Assembly: GCF_003182595.1 (NCBI RefSeq)
Contig: NZ_PDNZ01000005.1
Coordinates: forward strand, 62,001-126,000
DNA length: 64,000 bases
Source: Prosthecochloris marina
GTDB lineage: Bacteria; Bacteroidota; Chlorobiia; Chlorobiales; Chlorobiaceae
Reading direction: 5' to 3'
The notes below the pieces were generated by a model, which saw only the letters and a list, made by a program, of their open reading frames with translations, did not search any database and was not told the DNA's origin. Shown here piece after piece: positions 18,087 through 27,931 of the stretch. Made by a program: the position numbers and the translations under genes. The number at the start of each line of letters is the position of its first letter. Position 1 is the first letter of the stretch.

Positions 18087-18288
18087 TTTTTGCCTTTCTT
18101 TGTTTGGTTTTTTTCTTTCATTTTTTTCTTTATTTAGGTTGTTTCGTGTTATGGCAGGGGTGGGAAAAAGTTTTCTTCTTGTCTTTTTTTGTGGTTTCAA
18201 CAACAATTTTGTTTATATTGGGCGCACTTGTTAAAAGCTTGTTAAAAGAGTCTCATGAGCCAGAGATATCAACGTAAAATATATTCTT

Positions 18289-18711
18289 ATGGACCAAACG
18301 TTGAGTGATTTCGGCACCGTTTTTGTTTTTCTTCTCCTCGGTATCATTTTTGTTATCGGAGGTTATCTGACCGCCCGCCTTTTACGCCCCAGCAGACCCA
18401 ATCCTGAAAAGCTTGCAATATACGAGTGTGGTGAAGAAGCTGTAGGTTCTGCCTGGATAAAATTCAATATACGTTTCTACGTCGTTGCCCTGATCTTCAT
18501 CATTTTCGATGTTGAGGTGGTGTTTCTTTTCCCTTGGGCTACGGTTTTCAAGCAGCTTGGGGCATTTGCCCTGATCGAGGCGCTTGTTTTTGCGGGTATT
18601 CTGATTATCGGTCTGGTGTACGCATGGGTTAAAGGTGACTTGGACTGGGTCAGGCCCACCCCGAATATTCCGAAAATGCCGGTTGTTGACGACAAAGAGG
18701 AAGGCCGGTGA
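18289..18711 (+). CDS. nuoA: NADH-quinone oxidoreductase subunit A
   Basis: This is a membrane subunit of complex I with three helices. The conserved [20 protein letters not shown] region near residue 45 and the acidic motif [12 protein letters not shown] are present, as in all NuoA/NdhC proteins. It is the first gene of an 11-gene operon. The 200 bases upstream are AT-rich and contain a tandem cttgttaaaag repeat near 18230-18250. I cannot fix a promoter there. Confidence 0.95.
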   Translation: MDQTLSDFGTVFVFLLLGIIFVIGGYLTARLLRPSRPNPEKLAIYECGEEAVGSAWIKFNIRFYVVALIFIIFDVEVVFLFPWATVFKQLGAFALIEALVFAGILIIGLVYAWVKGDLDWVRPTPNIPKMPVVDDKEEGR

Positions 18712-18748
18712 TATCCTGATGCGGAAAAAACTATAAGTATAAGAGGAT

Positions 18749-19321
18749 ATGGGATTACTTGATGCAAATATATCGAAGCACAATGTCCTGGTGACATCGG
18801 TCGACAATGTCATGAACTGGGCTCGTCTGTCTTCTCTCTGGCCGATGGGGTTCGGACTGGCTTGCTGTGCTATCGAGATGATGGCGACAAATGCTTCCAA
18901 CTATGACCTCGAACGGTTCGGTATTTTTCCCAGGGCCTCTCCTCGCCAGTCGGATCTCATGATTGTTGCCGGAACGGTTACCATGAAGATGGCCGAAAGG
19001 GTGGTTCGTCTCTATGAACAGATGCCCGAACCCCGATATGTTCTCTCGATGGGGAGCTGCTCGAATTGCGGCGGCCCTTACTGGAAGCACGGCTATCATG
19101 TGCTCAAAGGTGTGGACAGGATTATTCCGGTAGATGTCTATGTCCCAGGTTGTCCGCCGAGGCCCGAATCTCTTATAGGAGGACTGATGAAAGTCCAGGA
19201 ACTGATTCGCATGGAACAGATCGGCATTTCACGTGCAGAAGCATTGAAAAAACTCGAGGAAAAAAGTATCGATCCGGGTCAGCTTATTCAGGAAGCACGC
19301 AAAGGCGTCAAAGCTTCATAA
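18749..19321 (+). CDS. nuoB: NADH-quinone oxidoreductase subunit B
   Basis: NuoB holds the terminal 4Fe-4S cluster N2 next to the quinone site. The ligands are visible: ACCAIEMMA (tandem cysteines), [10 protein letters not shown] and VPGCPPRPE. The C-terminal extension after the core (about residues 155-190) is charged and helical. The gene lies 37 bases after nuoA. Length (190) is normal for a bacterial subunit. Confidence 0.96.
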   Translation: MGLLDANISKHNVLVTSVDNVMNWARLSSLWPMGFGLACCAIEMMATNASNYDLERFGIFPRASPRQSDLMIVAGTVTMKMAERVVRLYEQMPEPRYVLSMGSCSNCGGPYWKHGYHVLKGVDRIIPVDVYVPGCPPRPESLIGGLMKVQELIRMEQIGISRAEALKKLEEKSIDPGQLIQEARKGVKAS

Positions 19322-19344
19322 CACAAATTCAAGCAAGGTTCCCG

Positions 19345-19872
19345 ATGGGAGAGAGTCAGGAAAATACAGTGGAGTCACCCGAGGTCGTTGCCGCGAAAGC
19401 AGCATGGCAGGTTGTCCGGGAGAAATTCGGAAACGCTGTCTCCGAGCTGGATGACAATCCTTACATGCCGTTTTTCGAAATAGAACAGGTGGAACTTTGG
19501 AGGAATATCGCTCTTTTTATGCGTGACGACCCGAGCCTGCGTTTCAATTATATGGCATGCCTTTCAGGGGTGGATTATCCGGAAGAAGGAAAGCTGGGTA
19601 TCGTCTGCAACCTCGAGTCGCTGGGACAGCATGGTCACAAAATCGCCGTAAAAGTCAAATGCGATCGTAACGGAGGGACTATCCCCTCTGTCTCGAAAGT
19701 ATGGAAAACAGCTGACTGGCATGAAAGGGAGGCGTTTGACATGTACGGTATGATATTCAGCGGTCATCCGGATCTCAGACGGATCCTCTGCCCGGAAGAT
19801 TGGGAGGGTTACCCTCTTCGAAAGGACTATCAGGTTCAGGAGACATATCACGGAATCAAAGTACCGGATTAA
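19345..19872 (+). CDS. nuoC: NADH-quinone oxidoreductase subunit C
   Basis: This is a peripheral-arm subunit of about 175 residues. The 30-kDa subunit signature WHEREAFDMYGMIFSGHPDLRRIL is present, followed by DWEGYPLRKDYQ. The frame is open upstream to 19066, but that part overlaps nuoB in another frame and has no family similarity, so the ATG at 19345 is the start. nuoC and nuoD are separate genes here, not fused as in E. coli. Confidence 0.95.
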   Translation: MGESQENTVESPEVVAAKAAWQVVREKFGNAVSELDDNPYMPFFEIEQVELWRNIALFMRDDPSLRFNYMACLSGVDYPEEGKLGIVCNLESLGQHGHKIAVKVKCDRNGGTIPSVSKVWKTADWHEREAFDMYGMIFSGHPDLRRILCPEDWEGYPLRKDYQVQETYHGIKVPD

Positions 19873-19911
19873 CGAAACGAAGCAGACGTATTAATTGTAA
19901 AAGCATTACAG

Positions 19912-21114
19912 ATGCAGGAGTTGGGAAAGGCGGAACATTCATCAGTCAGGGTTACACCGAAAGGTGACAACCGGGTGATAATCGAAAAGGACCTCTCGAG
20001 CGAGGAGATGATCCTCAATATGGGTCCCCAGCACCCTTCAACGCACGGTGTGCTTCGGCTTGAATGTAAGACGGATGGAGAGGTTGTTATAGAGGCAGAA
20101 CCTTATTTGGGGTATCTGCACCGCTGTTTCGAGAAACATGCGGAAATGGTGGATTATCCGGGAATTGTGCCGTTTGTCGACCGCATGGACTATCTGGCAT
20201 CGATGAACAATGATTTTGCTTTCTGCATTGCCGTTGAAAAGCTTCTCGATATCGAGATTCCGAGGCGTGTCGAGTTTATCCGCGTCATTGTTTCGGAGTT
20301 CAACAGGATTGCTTCTCATCTTGTCGCTATCGGCACCTATGCTATCGACCTTGGCGCGTTCACACCGTTTCTGTTCTGTTTCCGTGACCGGGAACATATT
20401 CTGAACCTTCTCGAATGGGCTTCCGGTGCGAGAATGTTGTACAACTACATTTTGATCGGTGGAGTCGCTCACGATTTTCCCCAGGGATTCAAAAAGCGCG
20501 CGCTTGAGTTCGTGACCTATTTCAGGCCGAAAGCTGTCGAATTGCAGAAGCTCCTGACTGAAAACGAGATTTTTGTTAAACGCACGAAAGGCATCGGTAT
20601 AATGCCTGCGGATGTTGCGATCAACTATGGCTGGTCGGGTCCCATGCTGCGAGGTTCAGCCGTAGAATGGGATCTCAGAAGAGAGGACGGGTATTCCGTT
20701 TATCCCGAACTCGATTTCAAGGTTTGTGTGCCTGACGGCAAATTTTCGGACATCGGTGACTGTCTTTCCCGCCACCTTGTCAGGGCGATGGAGATGGAAG
20801 AGAGTATCAACATCATCGAGCAGTGCCTTGAAAAGATGCCTGAGGAGGAGGGTTTTGATCCGAGAGCGGCCATTCCGAAACGCATCAGGCCAAAGGCAGG
20901 TGAAGTCTATGGCCGTGCTGAAAATCCGCGTGGTGAACTTGGATTCTATATCCAGAGTGATGGAAAATCCACCAAACCACTTCGCTGCAAGGCCCGTTCA
21001 TCCTGTTACGTCAATCTGTCTGCCATGAAAGAGCTTTCTCTCGGGCAGCTTATTCCGGATCTCGTCTCAATCATAGGAAGCATCGATATTGTGCTCGGGG
21101 AGGTTGACCGATGA
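19912..21114 (+). CDS. nuoD: NADH-quinone oxidoreductase subunit D
   Basis: This is the 49-kDa subunit, which forms the quinone pocket with NuoB and is related to NiFe-hydrogenase large subunits. Typical parts are [16 protein letters not shown] near residue 42, [34 protein letters not shown] and the C-terminal [20 protein letters not shown]. Its last four bases overlap the nuoH start (ATGA). The N-terminus carries about 35 extra polar residues, also possible if a later start is used. Confidence 0.96.
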   Translation: MQELGKAEHSSVRVTPKGDNRVIIEKDLSSEEMILNMGPQHPSTHGVLRLECKTDGEVVIEAEPYLGYLHRCFEKHAEMVDYPGIVPFVDRMDYLASMNNDFAFCIAVEKLLDIEIPRRVEFIRVIVSEFNRIASHLVAIGTYAIDLGAFTPFLFCFRDREHILNLLEWASGARMLYNYILIGGVAHDFPQGFKKRALEFVTYFRPKAVELQKLLTENEIFVKRTKGIGIMPADVAINYGWSGPMLRGSAVEWDLRREDGYSVYPELDFKVCVPDGKFSDIGDCLSRHLVRAMEMEESINIIEQCLEKMPEEEGFDPRAAIPKRIRPKAGEVYGRAENPRGELGFYIQSDGKSTKPLRCKARSSCYVNLSAMKELSLGQLIPDLVSIIGSIDIVLGEVDR

Positions 21115-22229
21115 GTACCGGATCCTTTCTGCCAAACAGTTTTCCTTTTGTTATGAGTACAAGCCTTAATGCCTGGTCCGATGCTCTTTCCGAACTGTAT
21201 CTGTTCGGACTGCCTCTCGGGCTTCTCATCATAGCTGCTGTGCCGCTCGTATTTATAGCGATTTACGCACTTACCTATGGTGTGTACGGAGAGCGAAAGA
21301 TATCGGCGTTCATGCAGGACCGGCTCGGCCCGATGGAAGTCGGTAAATGGGGAATCTTACAGACACTTGCCGATATTCTCAAACTGCTCCAGAAAGAGGA
21401 TATCGTCAACAAGTCGGCGGACAAGTTTTTGTTTGTGATCGGGCCGGGCGTGTTGTTTGTCGGCTCTTTTCTCGCTTTTGCGGTTTTGCCTTTCGGGCCT
21501 TCTTTCATCGGTGCCGATCTGAATGTCGGGTTGTTCTATGCAATAGGTATTGTCGCTCTGGAGGTTGTCGGTATTCTGGCAGCAGGTTGGGGTTCCAACA
21601 ACAAATGGGCGCTTTACGGTGCTATCCGCAGTGTCGCCCAGATTGTCAGTTACGAGATTCCGGCGGCAATCGCCATTTTATGCGGTGCCATGATGGCCGG
21701 TACATTGAGCATGCAGCAATTCAACCTGCTTCAGCAGGGTGAGTACGGTTTTCTGCACTTCTTTTTGTTTCAGAACCCTATCGCATGGCTGCCGTTCATT
21801 ATTTATTTCATCGCATCGCTTGCAGAAACGAATCGTGCTCCATTCGATATTCCCGAAGCTGAATCAGAGCTTGTGGCCGGGTATTTCACCGAGTATACAG
21901 GGATGAAATTTGCCGTTATTTTTCTTGCGGAGTACGCCAGCATGTTCATGGTGTCAGCGATCATTTCGATCGTTTTTCTCGGTGGCTGGAATTCACCGTT
22001 GCCGAATATCGGTCCTCTGTTGCTCAATGACTGGACGACCGGCCCTGTCTGGGGGGCGTTCTGGATCGTGATGAAGGGGTTCTTTTTCATCTTCATCCAG
22101 ATGTGGTTGAGGTGGACGCTTCCAAGGCTCAGAGTAGATCAGCTCATGCATCTTTGCTGGAAAGTGCTCACACCGTTCGCTTTTGTGGCATTTGTGCTGA
22201 TTGCAGTCTGGGAGATTTATGTCAAATAG
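21111..22229 (+). CDS. nuoH: NADH-quinone oxidoreductase subunit H
   Basis: This membrane subunit joins the quinone cavity to the proton-pumping arm. Conserved loops are present: [16 protein letters not shown], then [20 protein letters not shown], and [18 protein letters not shown] near the end. About eight membrane helices are predicted. The start overlaps the nuoD stop by four bases. The N-terminus is about 20 residues longer than the core, and an internal ATG at codon 15 is possible. Confidence 0.96.
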   Translation: MSTGSFLPNSFPFVMSTSLNAWSDALSELYLFGLPLGLLIIAAVPLVFIAIYALTYGVYGERKISAFMQDRLGPMEVGKWGILQTLADILKLLQKEDIVNKSADKFLFVIGPGVLFVGSFLAFAVLPFGPSFIGADLNVGLFYAIGIVALEVVGILAAGWGSNNKWALYGAIRSVAQIVSYEIPAAIAILCGAMMAGTLSMQQFNLLQQGEYGFLHFFLFQNPIAWLPFIIYFIASLAETNRAPFDIPEAESELVAGYFTEYTGMKFAVIFLAEYASMFMVSAIISIVFLGGWNSPLPNIGPLLLNDWTTGPVWGAFWIVMKGFFFIFIQMWLRWTLPRLRVDQLMHLCWKVLTPFAFVAFVLIAVWEIYVK

Positions 22230-22244
22230 GATTCAGAGATAAAC

Positions 22245-22874
22245 ATGAGTGAGTATTTCAGGGATATAGGCAGCAGTATCACAACCATTCTCACCGGTAT
22301 GGGGATCACCCTGCGCCATTTTTTCAATGCAGTCAGGCGTAAAGGCGATGCCGGTATCGATGAAGAAAACTACTTCAATCAGGTTGATGGTCTGGTGACA
22401 CTCCAATATCCGAGAGAAGCGGTTCCAACTCCCAAAATAGGTCATTACAGGCTCTACAACGAGATCGATGACTGCATTGGATGCAACCAATGTGCACGGG
22501 CATGCCCGATCGATTGTATTACCATCGAGACCATCAAGGTAACCAAGGATGATCTTGCTGTTTGCGGTAAAACTTCGGGTGGTCAGCAAAAGCGGTTCTG
22601 GGTACCTGTTTTCGATATCGATGTCGCACAGTGTATGACATGCGGTATCTGCTCTGCCGTTTGCCCTACTGAATGTCTTTATCATACACAAGTAAGCGAT
22701 TTTTCCGTATTCAGACGGGAAGACATGATCTATCATTTCGGTAACCTGACAAAACTGGAAGCCGAAGCGAAACGCAAGAAGCTCGAAGAAGAGAAAAAAG
22801 CGGCACCGGCACCGAAGCCGAAGCCCAAGCCGAAACCTGCACCGAAATCTGAACCTGAAAAAGGTTCTTCATAG
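22245..22874 (+). CDS. nuoI: NADH-quinone oxidoreductase subunit I, with Lys/Pro tail
   Basis: This subunit carries clusters N6a and N6b. Two 4Fe-4S motifs are CIGCNQCARACP and CMTCGICSAVCP. After the ferredoxin core, the last 25 or so residues are a low-complexity APKPKPKPKPAP tail, preceded by a charged KLEEEKK helix. Such a tail is absent from most NuoI proteins and may help dock an unknown electron-input partner, since NuoE/F/G are missing. Confidence 0.95.
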   Translation: MSEYFRDIGSSITTILTGMGITLRHFFNAVRRKGDAGIDEENYFNQVDGLVTLQYPREAVPTPKIGHYRLYNEIDDCIGCNQCARACPIDCITIETIKVTKDDLAVCGKTSGGQQKRFWVPVFDIDVAQCMTCGICSAVCPTECLYHTQVSDFSVFRREDMIYHFGNLTKLEAEAKRKKLEEEKKAAPAPKPKPKPKPAPKSEPEKGSS

Positions 22875-22906
22875 GCACAGTTTAAACACTAATGGGTGTA
22901 TAACAC

Positions 22907-23431
22907 ATGACGAATACGACCTATACTGTAATTTTTTATTTGTTCGCCGCAATAACGGTCTTTTCAGCTGCTTTTGTGGTTTTTTCAAAAAATGTCGTCT
23001 ACTCGGCATTTTCTCTGCTGTTTACTTTTTTCGGCGTGGCGGCTCTTTATGTTTTTCTCAGTGCCGATTTTATTGCTGTGACCCAGATCATCGTGTATGT
23101 CGGGGGGATTCTGGTGCTGCTGCTTTTCGGTGTCATGTTCACCAACAAGATCATGGTGACCAACCTGAAGACCGAGGTTCTCAACGTTGTGCCCGGTATT
23201 CTTTTGCTGATTACCATAACAGGTGGGCTTATCTATACCTTTTTGACAAGAGCGGACTGGTACACAACGGTTGACCAGTTGCAGGGAAGTGTCGTGGAAA
23301 AGATCGGTTTCGAAACCATGTCACGATATGTTCTACCTTTTGAAATGGCTTCGATTCTCCTGCTACTCGCTCTTATCGGAGCAGCATTTCTTGCCAGGTT
23401 CGATAATCCCCGAAAAATGAATGAAAAGTAG
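22907..23431 (+). CDS. nuoJ: NADH-quinone oxidoreductase subunit J
   Basis: This is a five-helix membrane subunit. The conserved part VVYSAFSLLFTFFGVAALYVFLSADFIAVTQIIVYVGGILVLLLFGVMF is present near residues 28-80, including the pi-bulge helix region. Length is 174, as expected. It is in the operon between nuoI and nuoK. Confidence 0.95.
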   Translation: MTNTTYTVIFYLFAAITVFSAAFVVFSKNVVYSAFSLLFTFFGVAALYVFLSADFIAVTQIIVYVGGILVLLLFGVMFTNKIMVTNLKTEVLNVVPGILLLITITGGLIYTFLTRADWYTTVDQLQGSVVEKIGFETMSRYVLPFEMASILLLLALIGAAFLARFDNPRKMNEK

Positions 23432-23437
23432 ATTCTC

Positions 23438-23755
23438 ATGGATTTTTTCAACACAATAGGGCTTAATCACTATCTCGTCATATCGGCAATACTTTTCGGG
23501 CTGGGTCTGTTCGCAATCGTTACCCGCAAGAATGCCATTGTCGTGCTTATGGGAGTTGAATTGATCCTTAATGCGGCTAACATCAATCTGCTTGCTTTTT
23601 CCAAATACAATGGAGGAATGGAAGGCGTTATGTTCAGTCTCTTTGTGATTGTTCTTGCTGCGGCGGAGGCTGCAATTGCTTTGGCGATTGTCATCAATAT
23701 TTATAAAACGTTCAATACTGTGGACTTATCCAGTATTGATTCACTGAAAGAGTAA
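23438..23755 (+). CDS. nuoK: NADH-quinone oxidoreductase subunit K
   Basis: This is a three-helix membrane subunit with the two key glutamates in MGVELILNAANIN and VLAAAEAAIALAI. Length is 105, normal. It follows nuoJ by 6 bases. Confidence 0.96.
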   Translation: MDFFNTIGLNHYLVISAILFGLGLFAIVTRKNAIVVLMGVELILNAANINLLAFSKYNGGMEGVMFSLFVIVLAAAEAAIALAIVINIYKTFNTVDLSSIDSLKE

Positions 23756-23807
23756 GTTATAACAAGGGAATCTGGTTCTATTGTTTTTCTGTAAAGCCTA
23801 AAAAGAT

Positions 23808-26156
23808 ATGCACAACCTAATCCAGTTATCAATAATCGTACTGCTGCTTCCGCTGCTTTCGTTTGTACTGTTGATATTTTTCAATCGACGTTTGCCGCGA
23901 AACGGTGACTTTTTGGCTGTTGGTATGCTCGGGGCGACATTTGCCATTTCCGCATGGATTTTTTGGAATGTCATTGTCGTCGGTTACGATCCTGCATTCA
24001 AACTTACCTGGAATTTTAACTGGATCGATTTTGGGAATGTGCCGGGAGTTGGCCCCTTAAAAATCAAAATGGGGATACTGATCGATAACCTGACGGCAAT
24101 CATGCTTGCGATGGTTTCGCTTATCAGTTTGCTTGTGCACATTTATTCAACCGGTTATATGACCGGAGATAAATATTACGGACGTTACTTCGCATATCTC
24201 GGTATCTTCACTTTTTCGATGCTCGGCATCGTGCTTTCGGACAGCCTGTTTTCCATCTATATTTTCTGGGAACTTGTCGGACTATCCTCTTATCTGCTTA
24301 TTGGTTTCTTTTTTGAAAAAGACAGTGCGGCAGATGCTCAGAAGAAGGCATTTCTCACCAACCGTGTGGGTGATATCGGTATGTTGCTGGGTATTCTTAT
24401 TCTCTATTCACAGTTTCATACATTCGGATACGAAGAGATTTACGAACATATCAAGGCCGGTGATTTTCACATGTCCCAGGCCTGGCTGACAGCTGCCGGT
24501 ATTCTTCTTTTCATGGGATGTGTCGGTAAATCTGCACAGTTTCCGCTGCATGTCTGGCTTCCCGATGCGATGGAAGGCCCGACTCCGGTCTCAGCTCTTA
24601 TTCATGCTGCAACCATGGTTGCAGCCGGCGTGTATTTCGTTGCGAGGATCTTTGTTATTCTCACGGTGGATGCACTCCATGTCATAGCATTCATCGGTGC
24701 AATTACCGCTTTTATGGCAGCCACGATTGCCATTACACAGCATGATATCAAGCGCGTTCTGGCATACTCGACGGTTTCACAGCTTGGATATATGGTCCTC
24801 GGACTGGGTGTCGGCGCCTACTCCGCAGCTCTTTTCCACCTTCTTACCCATGCGTTTTTCAAGGCATGTCTCTTTCTCGGTTCAGGCGCCATTATCCATG
24901 CGATGCATCACGAGCAGGACATGAGATGGATGGGGGGGCTGAGCAAGAAAATGCCATGGACTTTTGTAACGTTCACTCTTGCAACTCTTGCTCTTGCCGG
25001 TCTGCCACTTACCAGCGGTTTTATGAGCAAGGATGCCATTCTTGCCGGTGCGCTTGGGTTTGCTGAAGTTGAAGGTGGCGGCATATACTACCTGATACCG
25101 ATTCTCGGGTTTTTCTCTGCAATGCTCACGGCGTTCTACATGGGCCGTCAGATTTGGCTGGTATTCTTCGGAGAAAGCAGAACTCATCTCAAGCCTGCCG
25201 GCGGACATGACGACCATCACGGACATGATGAGCACGGTCACCATGAGGTTCATGAAGTACCATGGGCGATGAGAATGCCCCTCGTTGTTCTGGCAGCCTT
25301 ATCGATTTTTGCGGTTTACTCTCCGGATCCTCTCGATGGTGGCAAAGGCTGGTTCATGCATCTGGTGCAAACTCCGGAAACCGTTGTTACCGCAGGCATG
25401 GTGAGTGAAAACATGAGTGCTCATCCAGTATCGGACGTTCAGCATGAGCCCGGGATAGAAGAGCCAGAAGCGGATCTTCATATAGGGGACCTCGCTGCTA
25501 TTGAAAACACTCCTGATCCAGAGCATAACGAGAACCTGGGCAGTGATCATTCAACCACAGCCGCCCATGTTGCCGCTGAGGAGCATGCAGTTTCACATAA
25601 TGCGGAACACGACGGACATCAGGGAGAAGAGCATCATGGGCCGGTTTTCAGTGATCCCCGCCAAGCGGCGATTGCTCATGCCACGCATGAAAACCATGAT
25701 CCTGCCATCATGTATTCGAGCATCATGGTTGCGCTCGGCATAGGGCTTGCTTTGATTGTTTACGCTTTTAGGTTCATCGACCCGGAAAAAACGGCGCAGC
25801 GTATCAGACCGCTGTATCTCTATTCGTTCAATAAGTGGTACTGGGATGAAATATATGATGCGACGTTTATCAAAGGGTCATTGCTCATATCGAAACTGCT
25901 GGCCTGGTTCGACAGCAATATCGTCGATGGTATCGTGAACGGGCTTGGCGCATTGGTGAGAAGGTTAGGAACCGCTAGCGGTAATTTCGACCGATATGTT
26001 GTTGACGGTCTGGTAAACTTCACTGCCTTTTTCATTCAAACATCAGGGGCGGCAATGAAAAAAATCCAGACCGGAAAAGTACAGACCTATCTTGTCATGG
26101 TCCTTGTGGCCGTTACGGGATATATCGTGTACTACTTTTTACAGGTAATGTCTTAG
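23808..26156 (+). CDS. nuoL: NADH-quinone oxidoreductase subunit L with His-rich insertions
   Basis: This is the distal antiporter-like proton-pump subunit. Core motifs include FWELVGLSSYLLIGFFFEK, FPLHVWLPDAMEGPTPVSALIHAATMVAAG and HDIKRVLAYSTVSQLGYM. At 782 residues it is longer than usual (about 610-660). Two insertions account for this: a His/Asp cluster near residue 465 (GGHDDHHGHDEHGHHEVHEV) and a His/Glu-rich loop at about residues 560-620. The C-terminal part with the lateral helix is intact. Confidence 0.95.
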   Translation: MHNLIQLSIIVLLLPLLSFVLLIFFNRRLPRNGDFLAVGMLGATFAISAWIFWNVIVVGYDPAFKLTWNFNWIDFGNVPGVGPLKIKMGILIDNLTAIMLAMVSLISLLVHIYSTGYMTGDKYYGRYFAYLGIFTFSMLGIVLSDSLFSIYIFWELVGLSSYLLIGFFFEKDSAADAQKKAFLTNRVGDIGMLLGILILYSQFHTFGYEEIYEHIKAGDFHMSQAWLTAAGILLFMGCVGKSAQFPLHVWLPDAMEGPTPVSALIHAATMVAAGVYFVARIFVILTVDALHVIAFIGAITAFMAATIAITQHDIKRVLAYSTVSQLGYMVLGLGVGAYSAALFHLLTHAFFKACLFLGSGAIIHAMHHEQDMRWMGGLSKKMPWTFVTFTLATLALAGLPLTSGFMSKDAILAGALGFAEVEGGGIYYLIPILGFFSAMLTAFYMGRQIWLVFFGESRTHLKPAGGHDDHHGHDEHGHHEVHEVPWAMRMPLVVLAALSIFAVYSPDPLDGGKGWFMHLVQTPETVVTAGMVSENMSAHPVSDVQHEPGIEEPEADLHIGDLAAIENTPDPEHNENLGSDHSTTAAHVAAEEHAVSHNAEHDGHQGEEHHGPVFSDPRQAAIAHATHENHDPAIMYSSIMVALGIGLALIVYAFRFIDPEKTAQRIRPLYLYSFNKWYWDEIYDATFIKGSLLISKLLAWFDSNIVDGIVNGLGALVRRLGTASGNFDRYVVDGLVNFTAFFIQTSGAAMKKIQTGKVQTYLVMVLVAVTGYIVYYFLQVMS

Positions 26157-26209
26157 CTCATAGGCGAAGAGAGGTTTTTATTTAATCTGAAACTAACAGA
26201 TAACTGAAG

Positions 26210-27847
26210 ATGCTGAGTTTAATTGTTTTTCTGCCCATCATAGCCGGCCTGATAATTCTTGCAGTGCCGTCATCACAAAAGCAGATCATCAGGATCGTAA
26301 CATTGCTTGCAGCTCTCATACAGGGTGTTCTCGCTGTTCTCATCTGGCAAGGCTATGATCCCTCTCTTCCGGGTATCACCGCTGCTGCTGACGGTTCGCT
26401 CGATGGTGCATTCCAGTTTGTCGAAAGGCTTACCTGGATTACTTTGGACCTCGGTAACTTCGGTACTTTGAATATCGAGTATTTCCTCGGTGTAGACGGA
26501 CTTTCAATTACGATGGTTATTCTCACCGCGCTCATTTCCATTATTGCTGTTTTGTCCAGTTGGACTATACAGAAACAGGTGAAAGGTTACTTCATTCTGT
26601 TCAACCTTCTGAGCACGGCGATGATGGGGTGTTTCGTGGCCCTTGACTTCTTTCTGTTTTATGTGTTCTGGGAACTCATGCTTCTGCCGATGTATTTTCT
26701 CATCGGCATCTGGGGCGGTCCGAACAGGGAATACGCAGCCATCAAGTTTTTCCTTTATACGCTTTTCGGTTCCGTTTTCATGTTGCTGGTCATGATCGGA
26801 CTGTATTTCAGCGTTATCGATCCTGCCACCGGTAATCATACGTTCAGCATCGTTGCAATGGCAAGTCAGGAGAACTATCTTCCCGGTTCTATTTTCGGAC
26901 CGGAAAGTGTTGTGTGGCGTTATGCTGCATTCATTGTGCTGTTTATCGGTTTTGCCATCAAGGTGCCTATGTTCCCGTTCCATACCTGGCTTCCGGATGC
27001 TCACGTCGAGGCGCCTACACCGATTTCGGTGATTCTGGCAGGTGTCCTTCTGAAGCTCGGTACCTACGGTATGATGAGGATAAACTTCCCACTTTTCCCT
27101 GAGGTGTTTCAGGCATCACTCTATGTTATCGCTGTGTTCGGAGCGATCAATATTCTTTACGGTGCATTTTGTGCACTGGCACAGTCGGATCTCAAGAAAC
27201 TCGTTGCGTACTCGTCGATCAGTCATATGGGATATGTGCTGCTGGGGCTTGCAGCCAACAATACAGAAGGCATGACCGGTGCATTGTATCAAATGTTCAA
27301 TCATGGTACCATTACCGCGATGCTTTTTCTTCTTGTCGGTGTTATCTATGACCGTGCACATACTCGCCAGATCGAAAAGTTTGGCGGTCTTGCCTCTTAC
27401 ATGCCGGTCTATGCCGGGATCGTTACCGTTGCATGGTTTGCATCGCTTGGTCTTCCGGGGCTCAGTGGGTTTATCTCCGAGGTTTTGGTCTTTGTCGGGG
27501 CGTTCAGTTCCGAGCTTATAAGGTATGTCGCTATTGTTTCCGCATTGGGCATTCTGTTCGGTGCCGTCTATCTGCTATGGTCTCTGCAGAGGGTGTTTCT
27601 TGGAAAACGGAGACCCGATGCGGTTTACGAGCTGCACAAGGATGCCGATGGTAACGATCAGATCCATTTCCATGACTGGAAAGGCAAGAACGACCTTGAC
27701 GGAAGGGAGCTTGCCATGCTTGTTCCTCTTACGGTCATTGTCATTTTCCTCGGCATTTATCCGATGCCGGTTCTCGGTATGATAACCACAAGCATCAACA
27801 AGCTTGTCGAGGTATTGTCACCGGTCGTATTGACAGCTTTGAACTGA
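26210..27847 (+). CDS. nuoM: NADH-quinone oxidoreductase subunit M
   Basis: This is the second antiporter-like subunit. It shows FLGVDGLSITMVILTALI, FYVFWELMLLPMYFLIGIWGG with the key Glu, FPFHTWLPDAHVEAPTPISVILAGVLLKLGTYG and DLKKLVAYSSISHMGYV. Fourteen membrane helices are expected. Length 545 is slightly above average because of an extended loop between the last helices (EDG-rich, about residues 465-500). Confidence 0.96.
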   Translation: MLSLIVFLPIIAGLIILAVPSSQKQIIRIVTLLAALIQGVLAVLIWQGYDPSLPGITAAADGSLDGAFQFVERLTWITLDLGNFGTLNIEYFLGVDGLSITMVILTALISIIAVLSSWTIQKQVKGYFILFNLLSTAMMGCFVALDFFLFYVFWELMLLPMYFLIGIWGGPNREYAAIKFFLYTLFGSVFMLLVMIGLYFSVIDPATGNHTFSIVAMASQENYLPGSIFGPESVVWRYAAFIVLFIGFAIKVPMFPFHTWLPDAHVEAPTPISVILAGVLLKLGTYGMMRINFPLFPEVFQASLYVIAVFGAINILYGAFCALAQSDLKKLVAYSSISHMGYVLLGLAANNTEGMTGALYQMFNHGTITAMLFLLVGVIYDRAHTRQIEKFGGLASYMPVYAGIVTVAWFASLGLPGLSGFISEVLVFVGAFSSELIRYVAIVSALGILFGAVYLLWSLQRVFLGKRRPDAVYELHKDADGNDQIHFHDWKGKNDLDGRELAMLVPLTVIVIFLGIYPMPVLGMITTSINKLVEVLSPVVLTALN

Positions 27848-27931
27848 TTTGGGCGGAAGCTGTAATGAAGAAACAGGATGCCGGAATAAACAACTACGAA
27901 TAACGTTTTTTAGAACATTCACGTCAATAAT

